Below are positions 24,569 through 33,484 of a stretch of DNA of 64,000 nucleotides, piece by piece. Both the position numbers and the translations under genes were made by a program. The DNA is from an uncultured Roseobacter sp. (GTDB taxonomy: Bacteria > Pseudomonadota > Alphaproteobacteria > Rhodobacterales > Rhodobacteraceae). Below the pieces are notes generated by a model. That model was given only the letters and a program-made list of their open reading frames with translations, searched no databases and was not told the origin of the DNA. Positions within the stretch are counted from its first letter, which is position 1, and every line of letters begins with the position of its first letter. The stretch covers positions 682,001 to 746,000 of the forward strand of contig NZ_CANLXG010000002.1 of assembly GCF_947495025.1 (NCBI RefSeq). The letters run 5' to 3'.

Positions 24569-25863
24569 AAGATCTGACACCAGACCGGAGTTCGCTCGAC
24601 CCTGTCGAAATCGCAAGCCGGGACGAGATCACCGCTTTGCAGACAGAACGTCTGAAGTGGTCGCTGGCCCATGCCTATGAAAACGTACCGCACTATCGCA
24701 GAAGTTTTGACGACGCAGGCGTGCATCCATCAGACCTGCGCGATCTGTCCGACCTGACACGGTTTCCGTTTACCCAAAAAGCTGATCTGCGGGCAAACTA
24801 CCCGTTCGGTATGTTTGCCGTTCCGCGCGATCAGGTCGCGCGCATTCATGCATCCTCCGGCACGACCGGGCAGCCAACAGTCGTGGGTTACACAAAAAAA
24901 GATCTCGAAAACTGGGGGGCCGTGGTGGCCCGTTCCCTGCGGGCGTCCGGTATGAAGCCGGGTGACCTTCTGCACAATGCCTATGGCTATGGCCTCTTTA
25001 CCGGTGGTCTGGGCATCCACCTTGGTGCCGACGCGCTTGGCCTGACCACTGTGCCGGTGTCCGGCGGCATGACACAGCGACAGGTGCGGCTGATCGAGGA
25101 TTTCCGGCCAGACGGAATCACAGTGACACCATCCTACGCGCTGTCTGTGCTGGATGAATACGACGCGGCCGGCCTCGATCCGCGCAAATCTCCCATGCAG
25201 GTCGGAATATTCGGGGCCGAGCCATGGACCAATGCAATGCGCCGTGAAATCGAAGACGCCTTCGACATGCATGCCGTCGATATTTACGGTCTTTCAGAAG
25301 TGATGGGCCCCGGTGTTGCCAATGAATGTGTCGAGACCAAGGATGGTCTGCATATCTGGGAGGACCATTTCTATCCTGAGATCGTCGATCCGGTAACTGG
25401 CGTACCCGTTGCAGACGGCGAACAGGGCGAGCTGGTTTTCACCTCACTGACCAAAGAGGCCTTCCCGGTTATCCGCTACCGGACCCGGGACCTGACGCGC
25501 CTGCTGCCGGGTACGGCGCGGTCCATGCGCCGTATGGAAAAGGTGACAGGCCGGTCGGATGATATGATTATCCTGCGCGGTGTGAACGTTTTTCCGACCC
25601 AGATCGAAGAAGCTATCATGGCCACCCCTGGCCTCGCCCCGCATTTCCAGATCGAACTCTCGCGCCCCGACCGGATGGATCAGATGCGCATACTGTGCGA
25701 AGCGGCCGAGGGGTCGGGCGATTCCGCGGCAGCCGCGCTGACAGACCGGATCAAACAGACTATCGGGATTTCGGTCACAGTCACGGTCGGTCCGCCAGGT
25801 TCCGTCGCGCGATCTCAGGGCAAGGCAGTACGGATCATCGATTGCCGGGACACCACGCCCTGA
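24565..25863 (+). CDS. paaK: Phenylacetate-CoA ligase
   Basis: A 432-residue AMP-forming adenylate enzyme that activates phenylacetate to phenylacetyl-CoA. The P-loop-like HASSGTTGQPTVVGYT, the FGAEPWTNAMRREIE segment, DIYGLSEVMGPGVANEC, and the hinge and C-terminal TGRSDDMIILRGVNVFPTQIEEAI match the PaaK family (430-440 residues). It is translationally coupled to paaI. The ring-oxygenase and later paa genes are not adjacent, so completeness of the pathway cannot be judged here. Confidence 0.94.
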   Translation: MKDLTPDRSSLDPVEIASRDEITALQTERLKWSLAHAYENVPHYRRSFDDAGVHPSDLRDLSDLTRFPFTQKADLRANYPFGMFAVPRDQVARIHASSGTTGQPTVVGYTKKDLENWGAVVARSLRASGMKPGDLLHNAYGYGLFTGGLGIHLGADALGLTTVPVSGGMTQRQVRLIEDFRPDGITVTPSYALSVLDEYDAAGLDPRKSPMQVGIFGAEPWTNAMRREIEDAFDMHAVDIYGLSEVMGPGVANECVETKDGLHIWEDHFYPEIVDPVTGVPVADGEQGELVFTSLTKEAFPVIRYRTRDLTRLLPGTARSMRRMEKVTGRSDDMIILRGVNVFPTQIEEAIMATPGLAPHFQIELSRPDRMDQMRILCEAAEGSGDSAAAALTDRIKQTIGISVTVTVGPPGSVARSQGKAVRIIDCRDTTP

Positions 25864-25955
25864 ACGGCTGCGGTACCTCTGGCAGACTATTGACCCCTTG
25901 CCACCGCTCCCTGATTGTTCCTGAATGCGCTTAACCTTCATTCGGAAAAAGCAGT

Positions 25956-27005
25956 ATGGCACAGAAGTTTGATCGCATCACAGAGTTACGCCGATACGCT
26001 GATAAAAGTGAAACCGGCATTGAAATTGCGCCCTATTGTACGCCGATTGCATCCCGGCGGGAGGGATACAGCACGATAAATGTCGATGTCTTTGACACAG
26101 CCACGATCCTGAAACGTGCGGCCGCGGATGAATTTGTGGATTGTGCAAAAAGAGAACTGATTGAGGAAGTGGACCTTGTCGGTGACGCCAGTGACCTTGC
26201 CGCCCTTACCAAAAAGCTGCGAACAGATCATCAGATTGGTTATATTGTTTCGTCCCACAATTTCGAACACTTACCCAACCCGCTGAAATTCCTGAAGGAT
26301 TGTTCAGTGGTACTGAAAGACGGCGGTGTGTTGAGTATGGCGATTCCGGATTTCCGCGCCTGTTTCGATCACTTCAGGTTTCCCACCCGGTTGTCGGACT
26401 GGCTGGATGCATACCACCGCCCCTCGGCGATGCCGCAGCCTTCACGTATTTTCGAGACGCGAAGTGTCTACGCTGAATACAGAGACTTCGATGGCAGTCA
26501 TCTTGCTTTTAACCTGGAACGTCTGCGACCGGAAAAGTTTGTTCCCGTTACGGATCTGAAAGAGCAGTACAGTGCGTATCTTGAGCGGTTGGAGAGACCG
26601 TTTGACTATGTCGACTCGCATTTCAGTGCGATGTTTGGTGAGACTTTCGAACTGATGGTACGAGACCTTATTTTTCTGGGCGAACTTGACCTCGAGGTGC
26701 TGGATGTTTCCGGAACGAAAGGCCACGAGTTTTTTGTACACCTCCGGAAATCGACACCACCCGAAGAGCCGGACAGTCTGTTTTTTGAACGCCGCGCTGT
26801 TCTGCTGAAACGGATACAGGCTGGCCTGGGTTCAGGCGCGTTGCCAACTGTGCGGGCAAAGCAGGTGCTGAAACTGTCTGATCTTTCACTGAGTTGCATT
26901 TTTGACCTACGTACCCTGTTTCGGACAGTCATCGGGGCAGAGCGTTATGCCAGGTTGCGCAGAATGAACGCAGATCGTCGGGCCAGAAGAAAGAGCACAG
27001 GCTGA
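25956..27005 (+). CDS. SAM-dependent methyltransferase-like protein
   Basis: 349 residues. The N-terminal 150 residues resemble a class I methyltransferase: ETGIEIAPYCTPI as motif I (atypical, without GxGxG), NVDVFD as motif II, and VSSHNFEHLPNPLKFLKDCSVVLKDGGVLSMAIPDFR as the post-core region typical of Methyltransf_11-type proteins. The C-terminal 200 residues are unassigned and end in a basic tail (MNADRRARRKSTG). Codon use and GC look lower than in the neighbours, suggesting a transferred or surface-glycan-related gene. Stand-alone; function not assigned. Confidence 0.7.
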   Translation: MAQKFDRITELRRYADKSETGIEIAPYCTPIASRREGYSTINVDVFDTATILKRAAADEFVDCAKRELIEEVDLVGDASDLAALTKKLRTDHQIGYIVSSHNFEHLPNPLKFLKDCSVVLKDGGVLSMAIPDFRACFDHFRFPTRLSDWLDAYHRPSAMPQPSRIFETRSVYAEYRDFDGSHLAFNLERLRPEKFVPVTDLKEQYSAYLERLERPFDYVDSHFSAMFGETFELMVRDLIFLGELDLEVLDVSGTKGHEFFVHLRKSTPPEEPDSLFFERRAVLLKRIQAGLGSGALPTVRAKQVLKLSDLSLSCIFDLRTLFRTVIGAERYARLRRMNADRRARRKSTG

Positions 27006-27036
27006 TCAAACGGTAATTCTCTTTTACTGGCTGCAC

Positions 27037-28698
27037 TCACGCAAACGCCCCATGGCAGAACCAGCCTGACGACATCGTCCCGCCGTGCCCGTAAAACAGC
27101 CAGAGGCGCTGGCCATCCTCTGTATCCGTCACCCAGTAGTCCCGCACGCCCGTCCGCCAGTCAGGATCGTCGAGCCACCACTCCGGCGCCAGCCGTTCCG
27201 GACCTGTCGCCCGCCGCCGCTGCAGCGTCTGGCCCCGCCAGCGGAATTCCTGAGGGACATGCGGCGTATCCGGTGCGCTGACAGGTTCCGGTCGCCACAT
27301 CAGCAGCGGGCGGGGCGTTGGCGCCGAGCGCCATTCCCCTTCATGCGGTGCAGACCAGGCCGCAGCCATGATCTTGCTGGTCTTTTCCGGAATATGGCTG
27401 TCGGCCGGATGCAGGCGTGTCACAGCATCAAGCCCGACGCGGGCACCAATCCGGCCAATAAGATCATCCATCGCTGTATTGCTCGCCAGCCGCCGGTTTA
27501 CCGCCTGCCCCGCATCCAGATGGCCGACAGTACGTCGAGTGTGCAGCGGTTCTGACTGCACGGCCTCCAGTCGCAGCATATCAATGCCAAATCCGGCATC
27601 GATGTTTTCCAGCTTCATTGCCAGCAGCGGTCGGATGCGTTCAGGATCATGGGTCGGCCGCGCAAGACCGATTCCGACGGACTGGATATCGTGGTCACTG
27701 CGAAAAGCCTGCAGCCTTACCCGGCGGGCGCCCCGCCCCTTGTCCCGCAACTGCCCGCACAGGCGCGGCAGAAGGCGGTCAATACCTGCAAGCATATCCG
27801 TCTCAAGGCCGATCGGGTCAGGCAGTGTCAGGCGCACGGCAAAATGATCGGGCGGCCTGGCAGGAGAGACCGGTTCGGGTGCAGAACCCATCGCCTGATC
27901 CATGCGCATCACCAGCCCCCGCCCGAAACGACGTGCCAGCGATGCGCGGGGCTGGCCCAGCAGATCACCGATCCGCCGCAGACCCAGCCGGGACAGCTGT
28001 TCAGCCACACCATCATCAAGCCGCAGCGCTGCAACCGGCAGCGGGCTGAGAGCCGAGTAATTCTGCCCCGGTGCTGCAATGGGGTGCGTAGCGTCATGCG
28101 CGCCCGGAGAGTGTACCGGGGCCGCACCGCCTTTTGTCCAGTGGCGGCGCTTGCCTGCCCGTGACCGTGTCGCCCGCGCCTCCTGGTCAATCGCATCACC
28201 AGACCTGTGCGATTCTGCCGTCTGACCGGCAAACCGGGCCAGCGCCCAGGCCGCGCCGCGGGTATCTGCCAGCCCCATGCGCACAGCGAGACCCAGATCG
28301 CTACAATCCTGCCGGACCACCCCGAGCAAAGGGGTCTCGCCGCCAAAGAGATGCGCACATCCGGTCAGGTCCACCACCAGCCCGTCGTCAGCTTCGGTTG
28401 CAACCCAGGGGCTGAATTTCCCCGCCCAGCGCTGCAACACCATCAGAAACGCCGCTTCGGCTTCGGTATTGCGGGTCCGTGTCACAAGCCCCTCGCACAT
28501 TGCATGCGCGTCACGCACGGGCTGTCCGGTCCTGATCCCGCGGGCCGCTGCATCCGCATTTACAGAAGATACAATCTGCGCATTGCTGATCTCCTGCACC
28601 ACGGCAAGCGGCATCTCCAGCAGCTGCGGGTCCTGCCGCATCAGCCGGTCAGCTCCCAGACGCGGGAACCACAGAGACAGAATTCGCCGATCAGTCAT
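27037..28698 (-). CDS. imuB: ImuB, Y-family polymerase-like SOS mutasome protein
   Basis: A 553-residue UmuC/DinB-type protein in which the catalytic acidic motif at the N terminus is absent (RRILSLWFPRLGADRLMR where active enzymes carry D-x-D), as known for ImuB. Later Y-family features remain (DGLVVDLTGCAHLFGGE, LRRIGDLLGQPRASLARRFG), and the tail RLWLFYGHGGTMSSGWFCHGAFA is typical of ImuB. ImuB is an adaptor bringing DnaE2 to the beta clamp during damage-induced mutagenesis. A perfect GTTC-N7-GTTC box lies upstream. No imuA is adjacent, and dnaE2 is about 23 kb away at 52183-55113. Confidence 0.93.
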   Translation of the reverse strand: MTDRRILSLWFPRLGADRLMRQDPQLLEMPLAVVQEISNAQIVSSVNADAAARGIRTGQPVRDAHAMCEGLVTRTRNTEAEAAFLMVLQRWAGKFSPWVATEADDGLVVDLTGCAHLFGGETPLLGVVRQDCSDLGLAVRMGLADTRGAAWALARFAGQTAESHRSGDAIDQEARATRSRAGKRRHWTKGGAAPVHSPGAHDATHPIAAPGQNYSALSPLPVAALRLDDGVAEQLSRLGLRRIGDLLGQPRASLARRFGRGLVMRMDQAMGSAPEPVSPARPPDHFAVRLTLPDPIGLETDMLAGIDRLLPRLCGQLRDKGRGARRVRLQAFRSDHDIQSVGIGLARPTHDPERIRPLLAMKLENIDAGFGIDMLRLEAVQSEPLHTRRTVGHLDAGQAVNRRLASNTAMDDLIGRIGARVGLDAVTRLHPADSHIPEKTSKIMAAAWSAPHEGEWRSAPTPRPLLMWRPEPVSAPDTPHVPQEFRWRGQTLQRRRATGPERLAPEWWLDDPDWRTGVRDYWVTDTEDGQRLWLFYGHGGTMSSGWFCHGAFA

Positions 28699-28729
28699 TG
28701 TGGCAGCAAGGACCCTGGAATCAGTAATT

Positions 28730-28744
28730 GTTCCTGTTTTGTTC
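28730..28744 (-). promoter_or_regulatory. LexA/SOS box of imuB
   Basis: GTTC-CTGTTTT-GTTC, an exact match to the alphaproteobacterial LexA operator GTTC-N7-GTTC, 31 bp upstream of the imuB start. DNA-damage-inducible expression is expected. Confidence 0.85.
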
Positions 28745-28788
28745 TCACTACATCTAGCCGCCGGCCAGTGCCCTGTCGAGTCTTCTGC

Positions 28789-29406
28789 TCAGGTTCCGTA
28801 GCGCGCCAGGAAGGTCTCAACCGCCGCCGAAACGACACGGTCAATCTCTGCTGCAGAAACAGACCGGATGACACCAAAGATCAGACGGGGCCAGACATCT
28901 GCCTTGCAAAGCTCACCAAACTGATCAGCGGCCAGAATACAATCGTCAATGCGCAACTCGCCCCGCGCCTGCGCCCGTTCAAAATACGCAGCCATCTCTG
29001 CACGGAACACCGCCGGGCCGGAATCGTAAAATCGCTGACCCAGCTCCGGAAACCGGTCGGATTCGGCAACACAGATGCGGAAAATCTGCTGCCCGAACCG
29101 CGACGTGATGAAGGTCAGAAAATGCCGCCCTGTCTGGCACAGCACGTCGCGCGGCTCGCCGTCCATGTCAATCCGGTCCAGAGCGTCCCGCGACTGGCGC
29201 TGGCATTCACTGCGCGCAACCTCAAGAAACAGCAGACGTTTGTCCGGAAAATAACTGTAGAGCGTTGCCTTGGATACGTTCGCCACGCGGGCGATTTCAT
29301 CCACGCTGGCCCCCTCAAAGCCATCCGCCATAAAGACCTGGCGAGCGCCCTCGAGCACCTGATCGAACTTCCGGCCTTTTCGGATCAGCTCTGCGGTTTC
29401 AGTCAT
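28789..29406 (-). CDS. TetR/AcrR family transcriptional regulator
   Basis: A 205-residue TetR protein. The N-terminal helix-turn-helix is clear (FMADGFEGASVDEIARVANVSKATLYSYFPDKRLLFLEVA, about residues 25-65). The C-terminal ligand domain (GRHFLTFITSRFGQQIFRICVAESDRFPELGQRFYDSGP) resembles the AcrR/TetR_C group. An inverted repeat just upstream of its start suggests autoregulation. It is divergent from mbfA and 90 bp upstream of imuB. The SOS box between them indicates imuB has its own promoter. Confidence 0.93.
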   Translation of the reverse strand: MTETAELIRKGRKFDQVLEGARQVFMADGFEGASVDEIARVANVSKATLYSYFPDKRLLFLEVARSECQRQSRDALDRIDMDGEPRDVLCQTGRHFLTFITSRFGQQIFRICVAESDRFPELGQRFYDSGPAVFRAEMAAYFERAQARGELRIDDCILAADQFGELCKADVWPRLIFGVIRSVSAAEIDRVVSAAVETFLARYGT

Positions 29407-29437
29407 TCTGCCTCCGGAATTGCCTGCCTACAGTATA

Positions 29438-29449
29438 AACCGAACGGTT
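29438..29449. promoter_or_regulatory. Putative TetR operator
   Basis: AACCG-AA-CGGTT, a perfect 5-bp inverted repeat with a 2-bp spacer, 32 bp upstream of the TetR gene start and within the 136-bp TetR/mbfA divergent region. Short palindromes of this type are typical autoregulatory TetR sites. Confidence 0.55.
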
Positions 29450-29488
29450 CAGTTCCAAGCGAAATCCGCAGATCAGCGTCAAAGCGCA

Positions 29489-29517
29489 TTGATCATACCG
29501 GATCTCTGAATTAGAAT
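29489..29517 (+). promoter_or_regulatory. Putative promoter of mbfA
   Basis: TTGATC (29489-29494) and TAGAAT (29512-29517) with an ideal 17-bp spacer. The -10 box is embedded in the iron-box palindrome at 29511-29525, so regulator binding would block RNA polymerase. Confidence 0.55.
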
Positions 29518-29525
29518 CATTCTAA
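29511..29525. promoter_or_regulatory. Irr-type iron control box upstream of mbfA
   Basis: TTAGAAT-C-ATTCTAA, a perfect 15-bp palindrome ending 17 bp before the mbfA start. It closely resembles the iron control element bound by Irr in rhizobia and roseobacters, and mbfA is a known Irr target in such bacteria. It overlaps the predicted -10, consistent with Irr repression under low iron and derepression at high iron. Confidence 0.75.
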
Positions 29526-29542
29526 ACAACGGAAGAGCAGAT

Positions 29543-30517
29543 ATGCGATTTTCACTGTCCCGAAAGCGGTTTTCTGACCTGACAGAACAGGAAGTACTGG
29601 CGCTTGCCATCTCCTCGGAAGAAGACGACGCCCGTATCTACCGCGGCTATGCCGAAACCCTGCGCGCGGATTTTCCCGACAGCGCCCGCGTATTCGACGG
29701 TATGGCCGCCGAAGAGGATACGCACCGTCAGCGCCTGATCGACCTGCATACAGAACGGTTCGGCACGGTCATCCCGCTGATCCGGCGCGAACATGTCGCG
29801 GGGTACTACAACCGACGCCCTGTCTGGCTGGTGGAAAACCTCGGGCTGGAACGTATCCGCGCCGAGGCAGAAGCCATGGAGCGCGAAGCCGAACAGTTCT
29901 ATCTCAAGGCCGCCGCCCGTACGAGCGATGCAGCCACACGCAAACTGCTGGGCGATCTCGCCGTCGCTGAGGCCGGACACCAGAATACTGCCGAGGCACT
30001 CGAAGAAAAACACCTGAGTGAGGATGCGCGCGACCGCGAGGAAAACGCCGCCAAACGGCAGTTCATCCTGACGTGGGTACAACCGGGTCTGGCCGGGCTG
30101 ATGGACGGATCGGTGTCTACACTGGCCCCGATCTTTGCCACTGCGTTTGCAACCCAGGACACTTGGACCACCTTCCTCGTGGGTCTGGCCGCCTCGGTTG
30201 GCGCCGGTATCTCGATGGGTTTCACCGAAGCCGCATCTGATGACGGTCAGCTTTCAGGACGTGGCTCTCCGGTGAAACGCGGCGTGGCCTCCGGTGTGAT
30301 GACCACCGTTGGCGGTCTGGGGCACGCGCTGCCCTATCTGATCACCGATTTCTGGACCGCAACTGTCATCGCGATCATCGTTGTTTTCATCGAACTCTGG
30401 GCCATCGCCTGGATTCAGAACAAATTCATGGAGACACCTTTTTTCCGCGCTGCTTTCCAGGTTGTTGTCGGGGGTGCGCTGGTTTTTGCAGCAGGTGTTC
30501 TGATCGGGTCGGGTTGA
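29543..30517 (+). CDS. mbfA: Membrane-bound ferritin MbfA (Er-VIT1 family iron exporter)
   Basis: 324 residues in two parts. Residues 1-165 form a ferritin-like/erythrin four-helix domain with iron-ligand acidic/His motifs (SSEEDDARIYRGY, AAEEDTHRQRL, MEREAEQFYLKAA, AVAEAGHQNTAE). Residues 170-324 form a VIT1-like membrane domain (GLAGLMDGSVSTLAPIFATAF, GLAASVGAGISMGFTEAASDDG) with about five membrane segments. MbfA exports iron and protects against iron/peroxide stress in Agrobacterium and Bradyrhizobium. The Irr-type box upstream supports this. Confidence 0.93.
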   Translation: MRFSLSRKRFSDLTEQEVLALAISSEEDDARIYRGYAETLRADFPDSARVFDGMAAEEDTHRQRLIDLHTERFGTVIPLIRREHVAGYYNRRPVWLVENLGLERIRAEAEAMEREAEQFYLKAAARTSDAATRKLLGDLAVAEAGHQNTAEALEEKHLSEDARDREENAAKRQFILTWVQPGLAGLMDGSVSTLAPIFATAFATQDTWTTFLVGLAASVGAGISMGFTEAASDDGQLSGRGSPVKRGVASGVMTTVGGLGHALPYLITDFWTATVIAIIVVFIELWAIAWIQNKFMETPFFRAAFQVVVGGALVFAAGVLIGSG

Positions 30518-30548
30518 TATACGGGCCTGATCCGGGCAGACCGGTTCC

Positions 30549-31478
30549 ATGATTGAAATCTTTCTCAAGACCCTGCCCTTTTTTGCGCTTATCGGGCTGG
30601 GCTACTGGGCGGGCTACACCCGTTTTTTCACGGCAGAAGCCACCGCCTACCTGACCAGGTTCGTTTTCTATTTCGCCCTGTCAGCAATGATATTCAGCTT
30701 CACGTCGAATCTGACGCTTTCCGACGTCTGGGATACAAACCTCGTTCTGGGATATCTCGCAGGCACCGTGGCAGTCTACCTGATCGCCACTGTTTTCGCC
30801 CTTCTGCGTCGCCAGAGCCTCGAGGTCTCTGCCGTCGAAGCTCAGTGCGCTGTGATCGGCAACGTCGGTTTTCTGGGCATTCCGATGCTGACGCTGCTGC
30901 TGGGCGATGCCGCGATCGGGCCGGTAGTCATGATCGTCAGCACCGATCTGATCGTTTTCTCGGGGCTGATCGTCATCCTGATTACGCTGTCGCGTGAGGG
31001 TCGTCTGACACTGAACACTTTCAGAACGGTCGGGCTTGGTCTGATCAGCAACCCGATGATCGTCTCGGTCGTCCTGGGCCTGACGTGGGCCGCTCTTGAA
31101 CTGCCGGTTCCCGCCCCGATGAACGACTTTCTGACGATACTGGGCGCCGCCGCGACACCCGGTGCCCTGTTCGCCATCGGGGCATCTCTGGCCGGGAAGT
31201 CCGCAGAGCGTCTGCAGACCGCCCTGTGGCTGACGTTCTGCAAACTGGGCCTGCACCCATTGATGGTCGCGATTGGTGTCCTCTGGCTCTTTCCCGTGGA
31301 CAGCTATACCGCGACGGTCGTGATATCTGCAGCAGCACTCCCCGTGGCGGGCAACGTGTACATTCTCGCTCAGCACTATGGCGTGGCACCACAGCGCGTC
31401 TCAACTGCTATTCTGGTATCGACGGTTTTCAGCATTGTTACAGTCAGCGCCGTAATCGCCTGGTTTACAGCCGCCTGA
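30549..31478 (+). CDS. AEC family transporter (auxin efflux carrier-like permease)
   Basis: A 309-residue hydrophobic protein with about ten membrane segments in an inverted repeat. The motif region AVIGNVGFLGIPMLTLLLGDAAIGPVVMIVSTDLIVF and the C-terminal SAAALPVAGNVYILAQHYGVAPQRVSTAILVSTVFSIVT are typical of bacterial AEC/malonate-type carriers. It begins 31 bp after mbfA and could be read through from it, although no functional link to iron is evident. Substrate unknown. Confidence 0.9.
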   Translation: MIEIFLKTLPFFALIGLGYWAGYTRFFTAEATAYLTRFVFYFALSAMIFSFTSNLTLSDVWDTNLVLGYLAGTVAVYLIATVFALLRRQSLEVSAVEAQCAVIGNVGFLGIPMLTLLLGDAAIGPVVMIVSTDLIVFSGLIVILITLSREGRLTLNTFRTVGLGLISNPMIVSVVLGLTWAALELPVPAPMNDFLTILGAAATPGALFAIGASLAGKSAERLQTALWLTFCKLGLHPLMVAIGVLWLFPVDSYTATVVISAAALPVAGNVYILAQHYGVAPQRVSTAILVSTVFSIVTVSAVIAWFTAA

Positions 31479-31547
31479 GCATCGGGGGCTTGCCGCAACG
31501 CTGCCAAGGCTTTAGCCAGGAGAGAACACGCCACAGGGAGAGCGCTC

Positions 31548-32378
31548 ATGGAAACCATCTCGGAAAACGCATGCTTCGGCGGCACACAGGGTGTTTACAA
31601 GCACCGCTCGGACAGCTGCGCCTGCGACATGACATTCGCTCTCTTTCTGCCCGCAGAGGCGGCAGACGGCCCTGTGCCGCTCCTGTGGTTTCTGTCCGGC
31701 CTGACCTGCACGCATGAAAACGCCATGACCAAGGCAGGCGCCCAGGCCTGGGCGGCCGAGCAGGGCATCGCGCTGGTGTTTCCGGATACCTCCCCCCGCG
31801 GAGATGATGTGGCCAATGACGATGCCTATGATCTGGGCCAGGGTGCCGGGTTTTACGTGAACGCGACACAGGACCCATGGGCGCCGCACTTTCGCATGTG
31901 GGATTACATCACCGAAGAACTGCCCGTACTGCTTGGTAACAGGTTCGCCCTCGACATGGACCGCCAGGCAATCACCGGGCATTCAATGGGCGGGCACGGA
32001 GCGCTGACCATGGCGATGTCGTTGCCTGGGCGTTTCCGTTCCGTCTCGGCTTTTGCACCGATCTCCAACCCCACTGCCAGTGACTGGGGTCGCAAGCAGT
32101 TCTCTGCATACCTGGGAGACAACGAGGCGGCATGGGCAGCGCATGACGCCACGCTCCTGATGCAGGAAAAAGGGTTCGACGGTCCGGTTCTGGTCGATAC
32201 CGGCACGGATGACCAGTTCATTGACCTGCTCAGGCCAGAAGCTTTTGCCGCAGCGGTAAACGCCCGGCGTCAGCAGGCCACACTGCGCCTGCAGCCGGGA
32301 TACGATCACAGCTACTTTTTCATCTCGACCTTCATGGAAGAGCATGTGGCCTTCCACGCAGACGCGCTTTACGCATGA
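31548..32378 (+). CDS. fghA: S-formylglutathione hydrolase
   Basis: A 276-residue esterase-D-type serine hydrolase that converts S-formylglutathione to formate and glutathione, the last step of glutathione-dependent formaldehyde oxidation. Nucleophile Ser146 is in [15 protein letters not shown]. The oxyanion region [20 protein letters not shown], the Asp in VDTGTDDQF and the His in [10 protein letters not shown] complete the triad and are diagnostic. It is the first gene of a coupled five-gene chain. The glutathione-dependent formaldehyde dehydrogenase is not adjacent. Confidence 0.95.
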   Translation: METISENACFGGTQGVYKHRSDSCACDMTFALFLPAEAADGPVPLLWFLSGLTCTHENAMTKAGAQAWAAEQGIALVFPDTSPRGDDVANDDAYDLGQGAGFYVNATQDPWAPHFRMWDYITEELPVLLGNRFALDMDRQAITGHSMGGHGALTMAMSLPGRFRSVSAFAPISNPTASDWGRKQFSAYLGDNEAAWAAHDATLLMQEKGFDGPVLVDTGTDDQFIDLLRPEAFAAAVNARRQQATLRLQPGYDHSYFFISTFMEEHVAFHADALYA

Positions 32379-32830
32379 CATCGCTGTTCATTGACGCGGA
32401 CGCCTGTCCGGTCAAAGCCGAGGCCGAGAAAGTCGCAACGCGGCATGGCGTAAAGATGTACGTCGTATCCAACGGCGGCCTGCGTCCGTCGCAGAACCCT
32501 CTGGTCGAGACGGTTATAGTACCCGACGGACCCGATGTTGCTGACATGTGGATAGCCGGGCGTTGTGGCCCGGGAGATGTCGTTGTTACAGGAGATATCC
32601 CGCTGGCCGCGAAATGCGTCGAAGCGGGAGCACAGGTGCTCAAACACAACGGAGAGCCGCTGACACAGGCCAACATCGGCAACGTTCTGGCGACCCGTGA
32701 CCTGATGGCAGATCTGCGCGCGGCGGACCCGTTTCGCCAGGGCGGCGGTAAGGGTTTCACGAAATCAGACCGCTCGAGATTTCTGAATGCACTCGAGCAG
32801 TCCTTGCGCAAAGCCCGGACGCTGCGTTAG
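32375..32830 (+). CDS. YaiI/YqxD family (DUF188) protein
   Basis: A 151-residue conserved protein with a PIN-like nuclease fold. It shows the family opening [34 protein letters not shown] and [19 protein letters not shown]. Its biochemical function is not established. The ATG overlaps the fghA stop (ATGA). Confidence 0.92.
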   Translation: MTSLFIDADACPVKAEAEKVATRHGVKMYVVSNGGLRPSQNPLVETVIVPDGPDVADMWIAGRCGPGDVVVTGDIPLAAKCVEAGAQVLKHNGEPLTQANIGNVLATRDLMADLRAADPFRQGGGKGFTKSDRSRFLNALEQSLRKARTLR

Positions 32831-32854
32831 CTGTTGCCAAAAAGGAGAGCGCGC

Positions 32855-33484
32855 ATGAGCAGTGTGACACCACAGGCCGTCATTTTCGACATCGGCAACG
32901 TACTGATTGAATGGCAACCCGAACGTTTTTATGACGCCGCAATCGGCGAGGAGCGCCGCCGCGCGATGTTTGACGTGGTCGATCTGCACGGCATGAACGA
33001 GCTGGTGGACCTGGGCCACCCTTTCACTGCTACCATCTATACAGCTGCGGACCAAAATCCCGACTGGCGGGATGAAATCCGCATGTGGCATGATCGCTGG
33101 ATCGAAATGGCAACGCCGGTCATTGATCATTCAGTGCGCCTGATGAAGGCGCTTCAGGCCAGGGGCGTACCGGTATTTTCGCTGACAAACTTCGGCATTG
33201 AAAGCTATGACTACGCTGCCACGCATTACCCGTTCCTGCGCGATTTTGACCGCGATTTCATATCGGGTCATATGCGTATGACAAAACCTGATCCGGCAAT
33301 CTACACCGCGGTCGAGGACACCTCCGGCCTGTCCGGGTCTGCGCTGCTTTTTGCAGATGACCGCGCAGACAATATCGCGGCGGCGCAGAAGAAGGGCTGG
33401 CAGACACATCTGTTTGAGGGACCGCAGGGCTGGGCCGACCGCCTGGTTTCTGCAGGGTTGCTCACATCTGACGAAGCCACATGA
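32855..33484 (+). CDS. HAD family hydrolase (subfamily IA)
   Basis: A 209-residue haloacid-dehalogenase-like hydrolase. Motif I FDIGNVLIEWQPERF (one nucleophile Asp plus N in place of the second Asp, seen in some HAD-IA members), motif II FSLTNFG, the motif III Lys in HMRMTKPDPAIY, and motif IV LFADDRADNIAAA. AGGAGA lies just upstream of ATG 32855; the frame is open 21 bases earlier. Likely a small phosphatase or dehalogenase of unknown substrate. Its stop overlaps the next gene. Confidence 0.9.
   Translation: MSSVTPQAVIFDIGNVLIEWQPERFYDAAIGEERRRAMFDVVDLHGMNELVDLGHPFTATIYTAADQNPDWRDEIRMWHDRWIEMATPVIDHSVRLMKALQARGVPVFSLTNFGIESYDYAATHYPFLRDFDRDFISGHMRMTKPDPAIYTAVEDTSGLSGSALLFADDRADNIAAAQKKGWQTHLFEGPQGWADRLVSAGLLTSDEAT

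Noticed and set aside
28207..29514. 435-codon plus-strand frame spanning imuB and the TetR gene
   Set aside because: Crosses two well-supported minus-strand genes and their regulatory sites; no recognisable domain.
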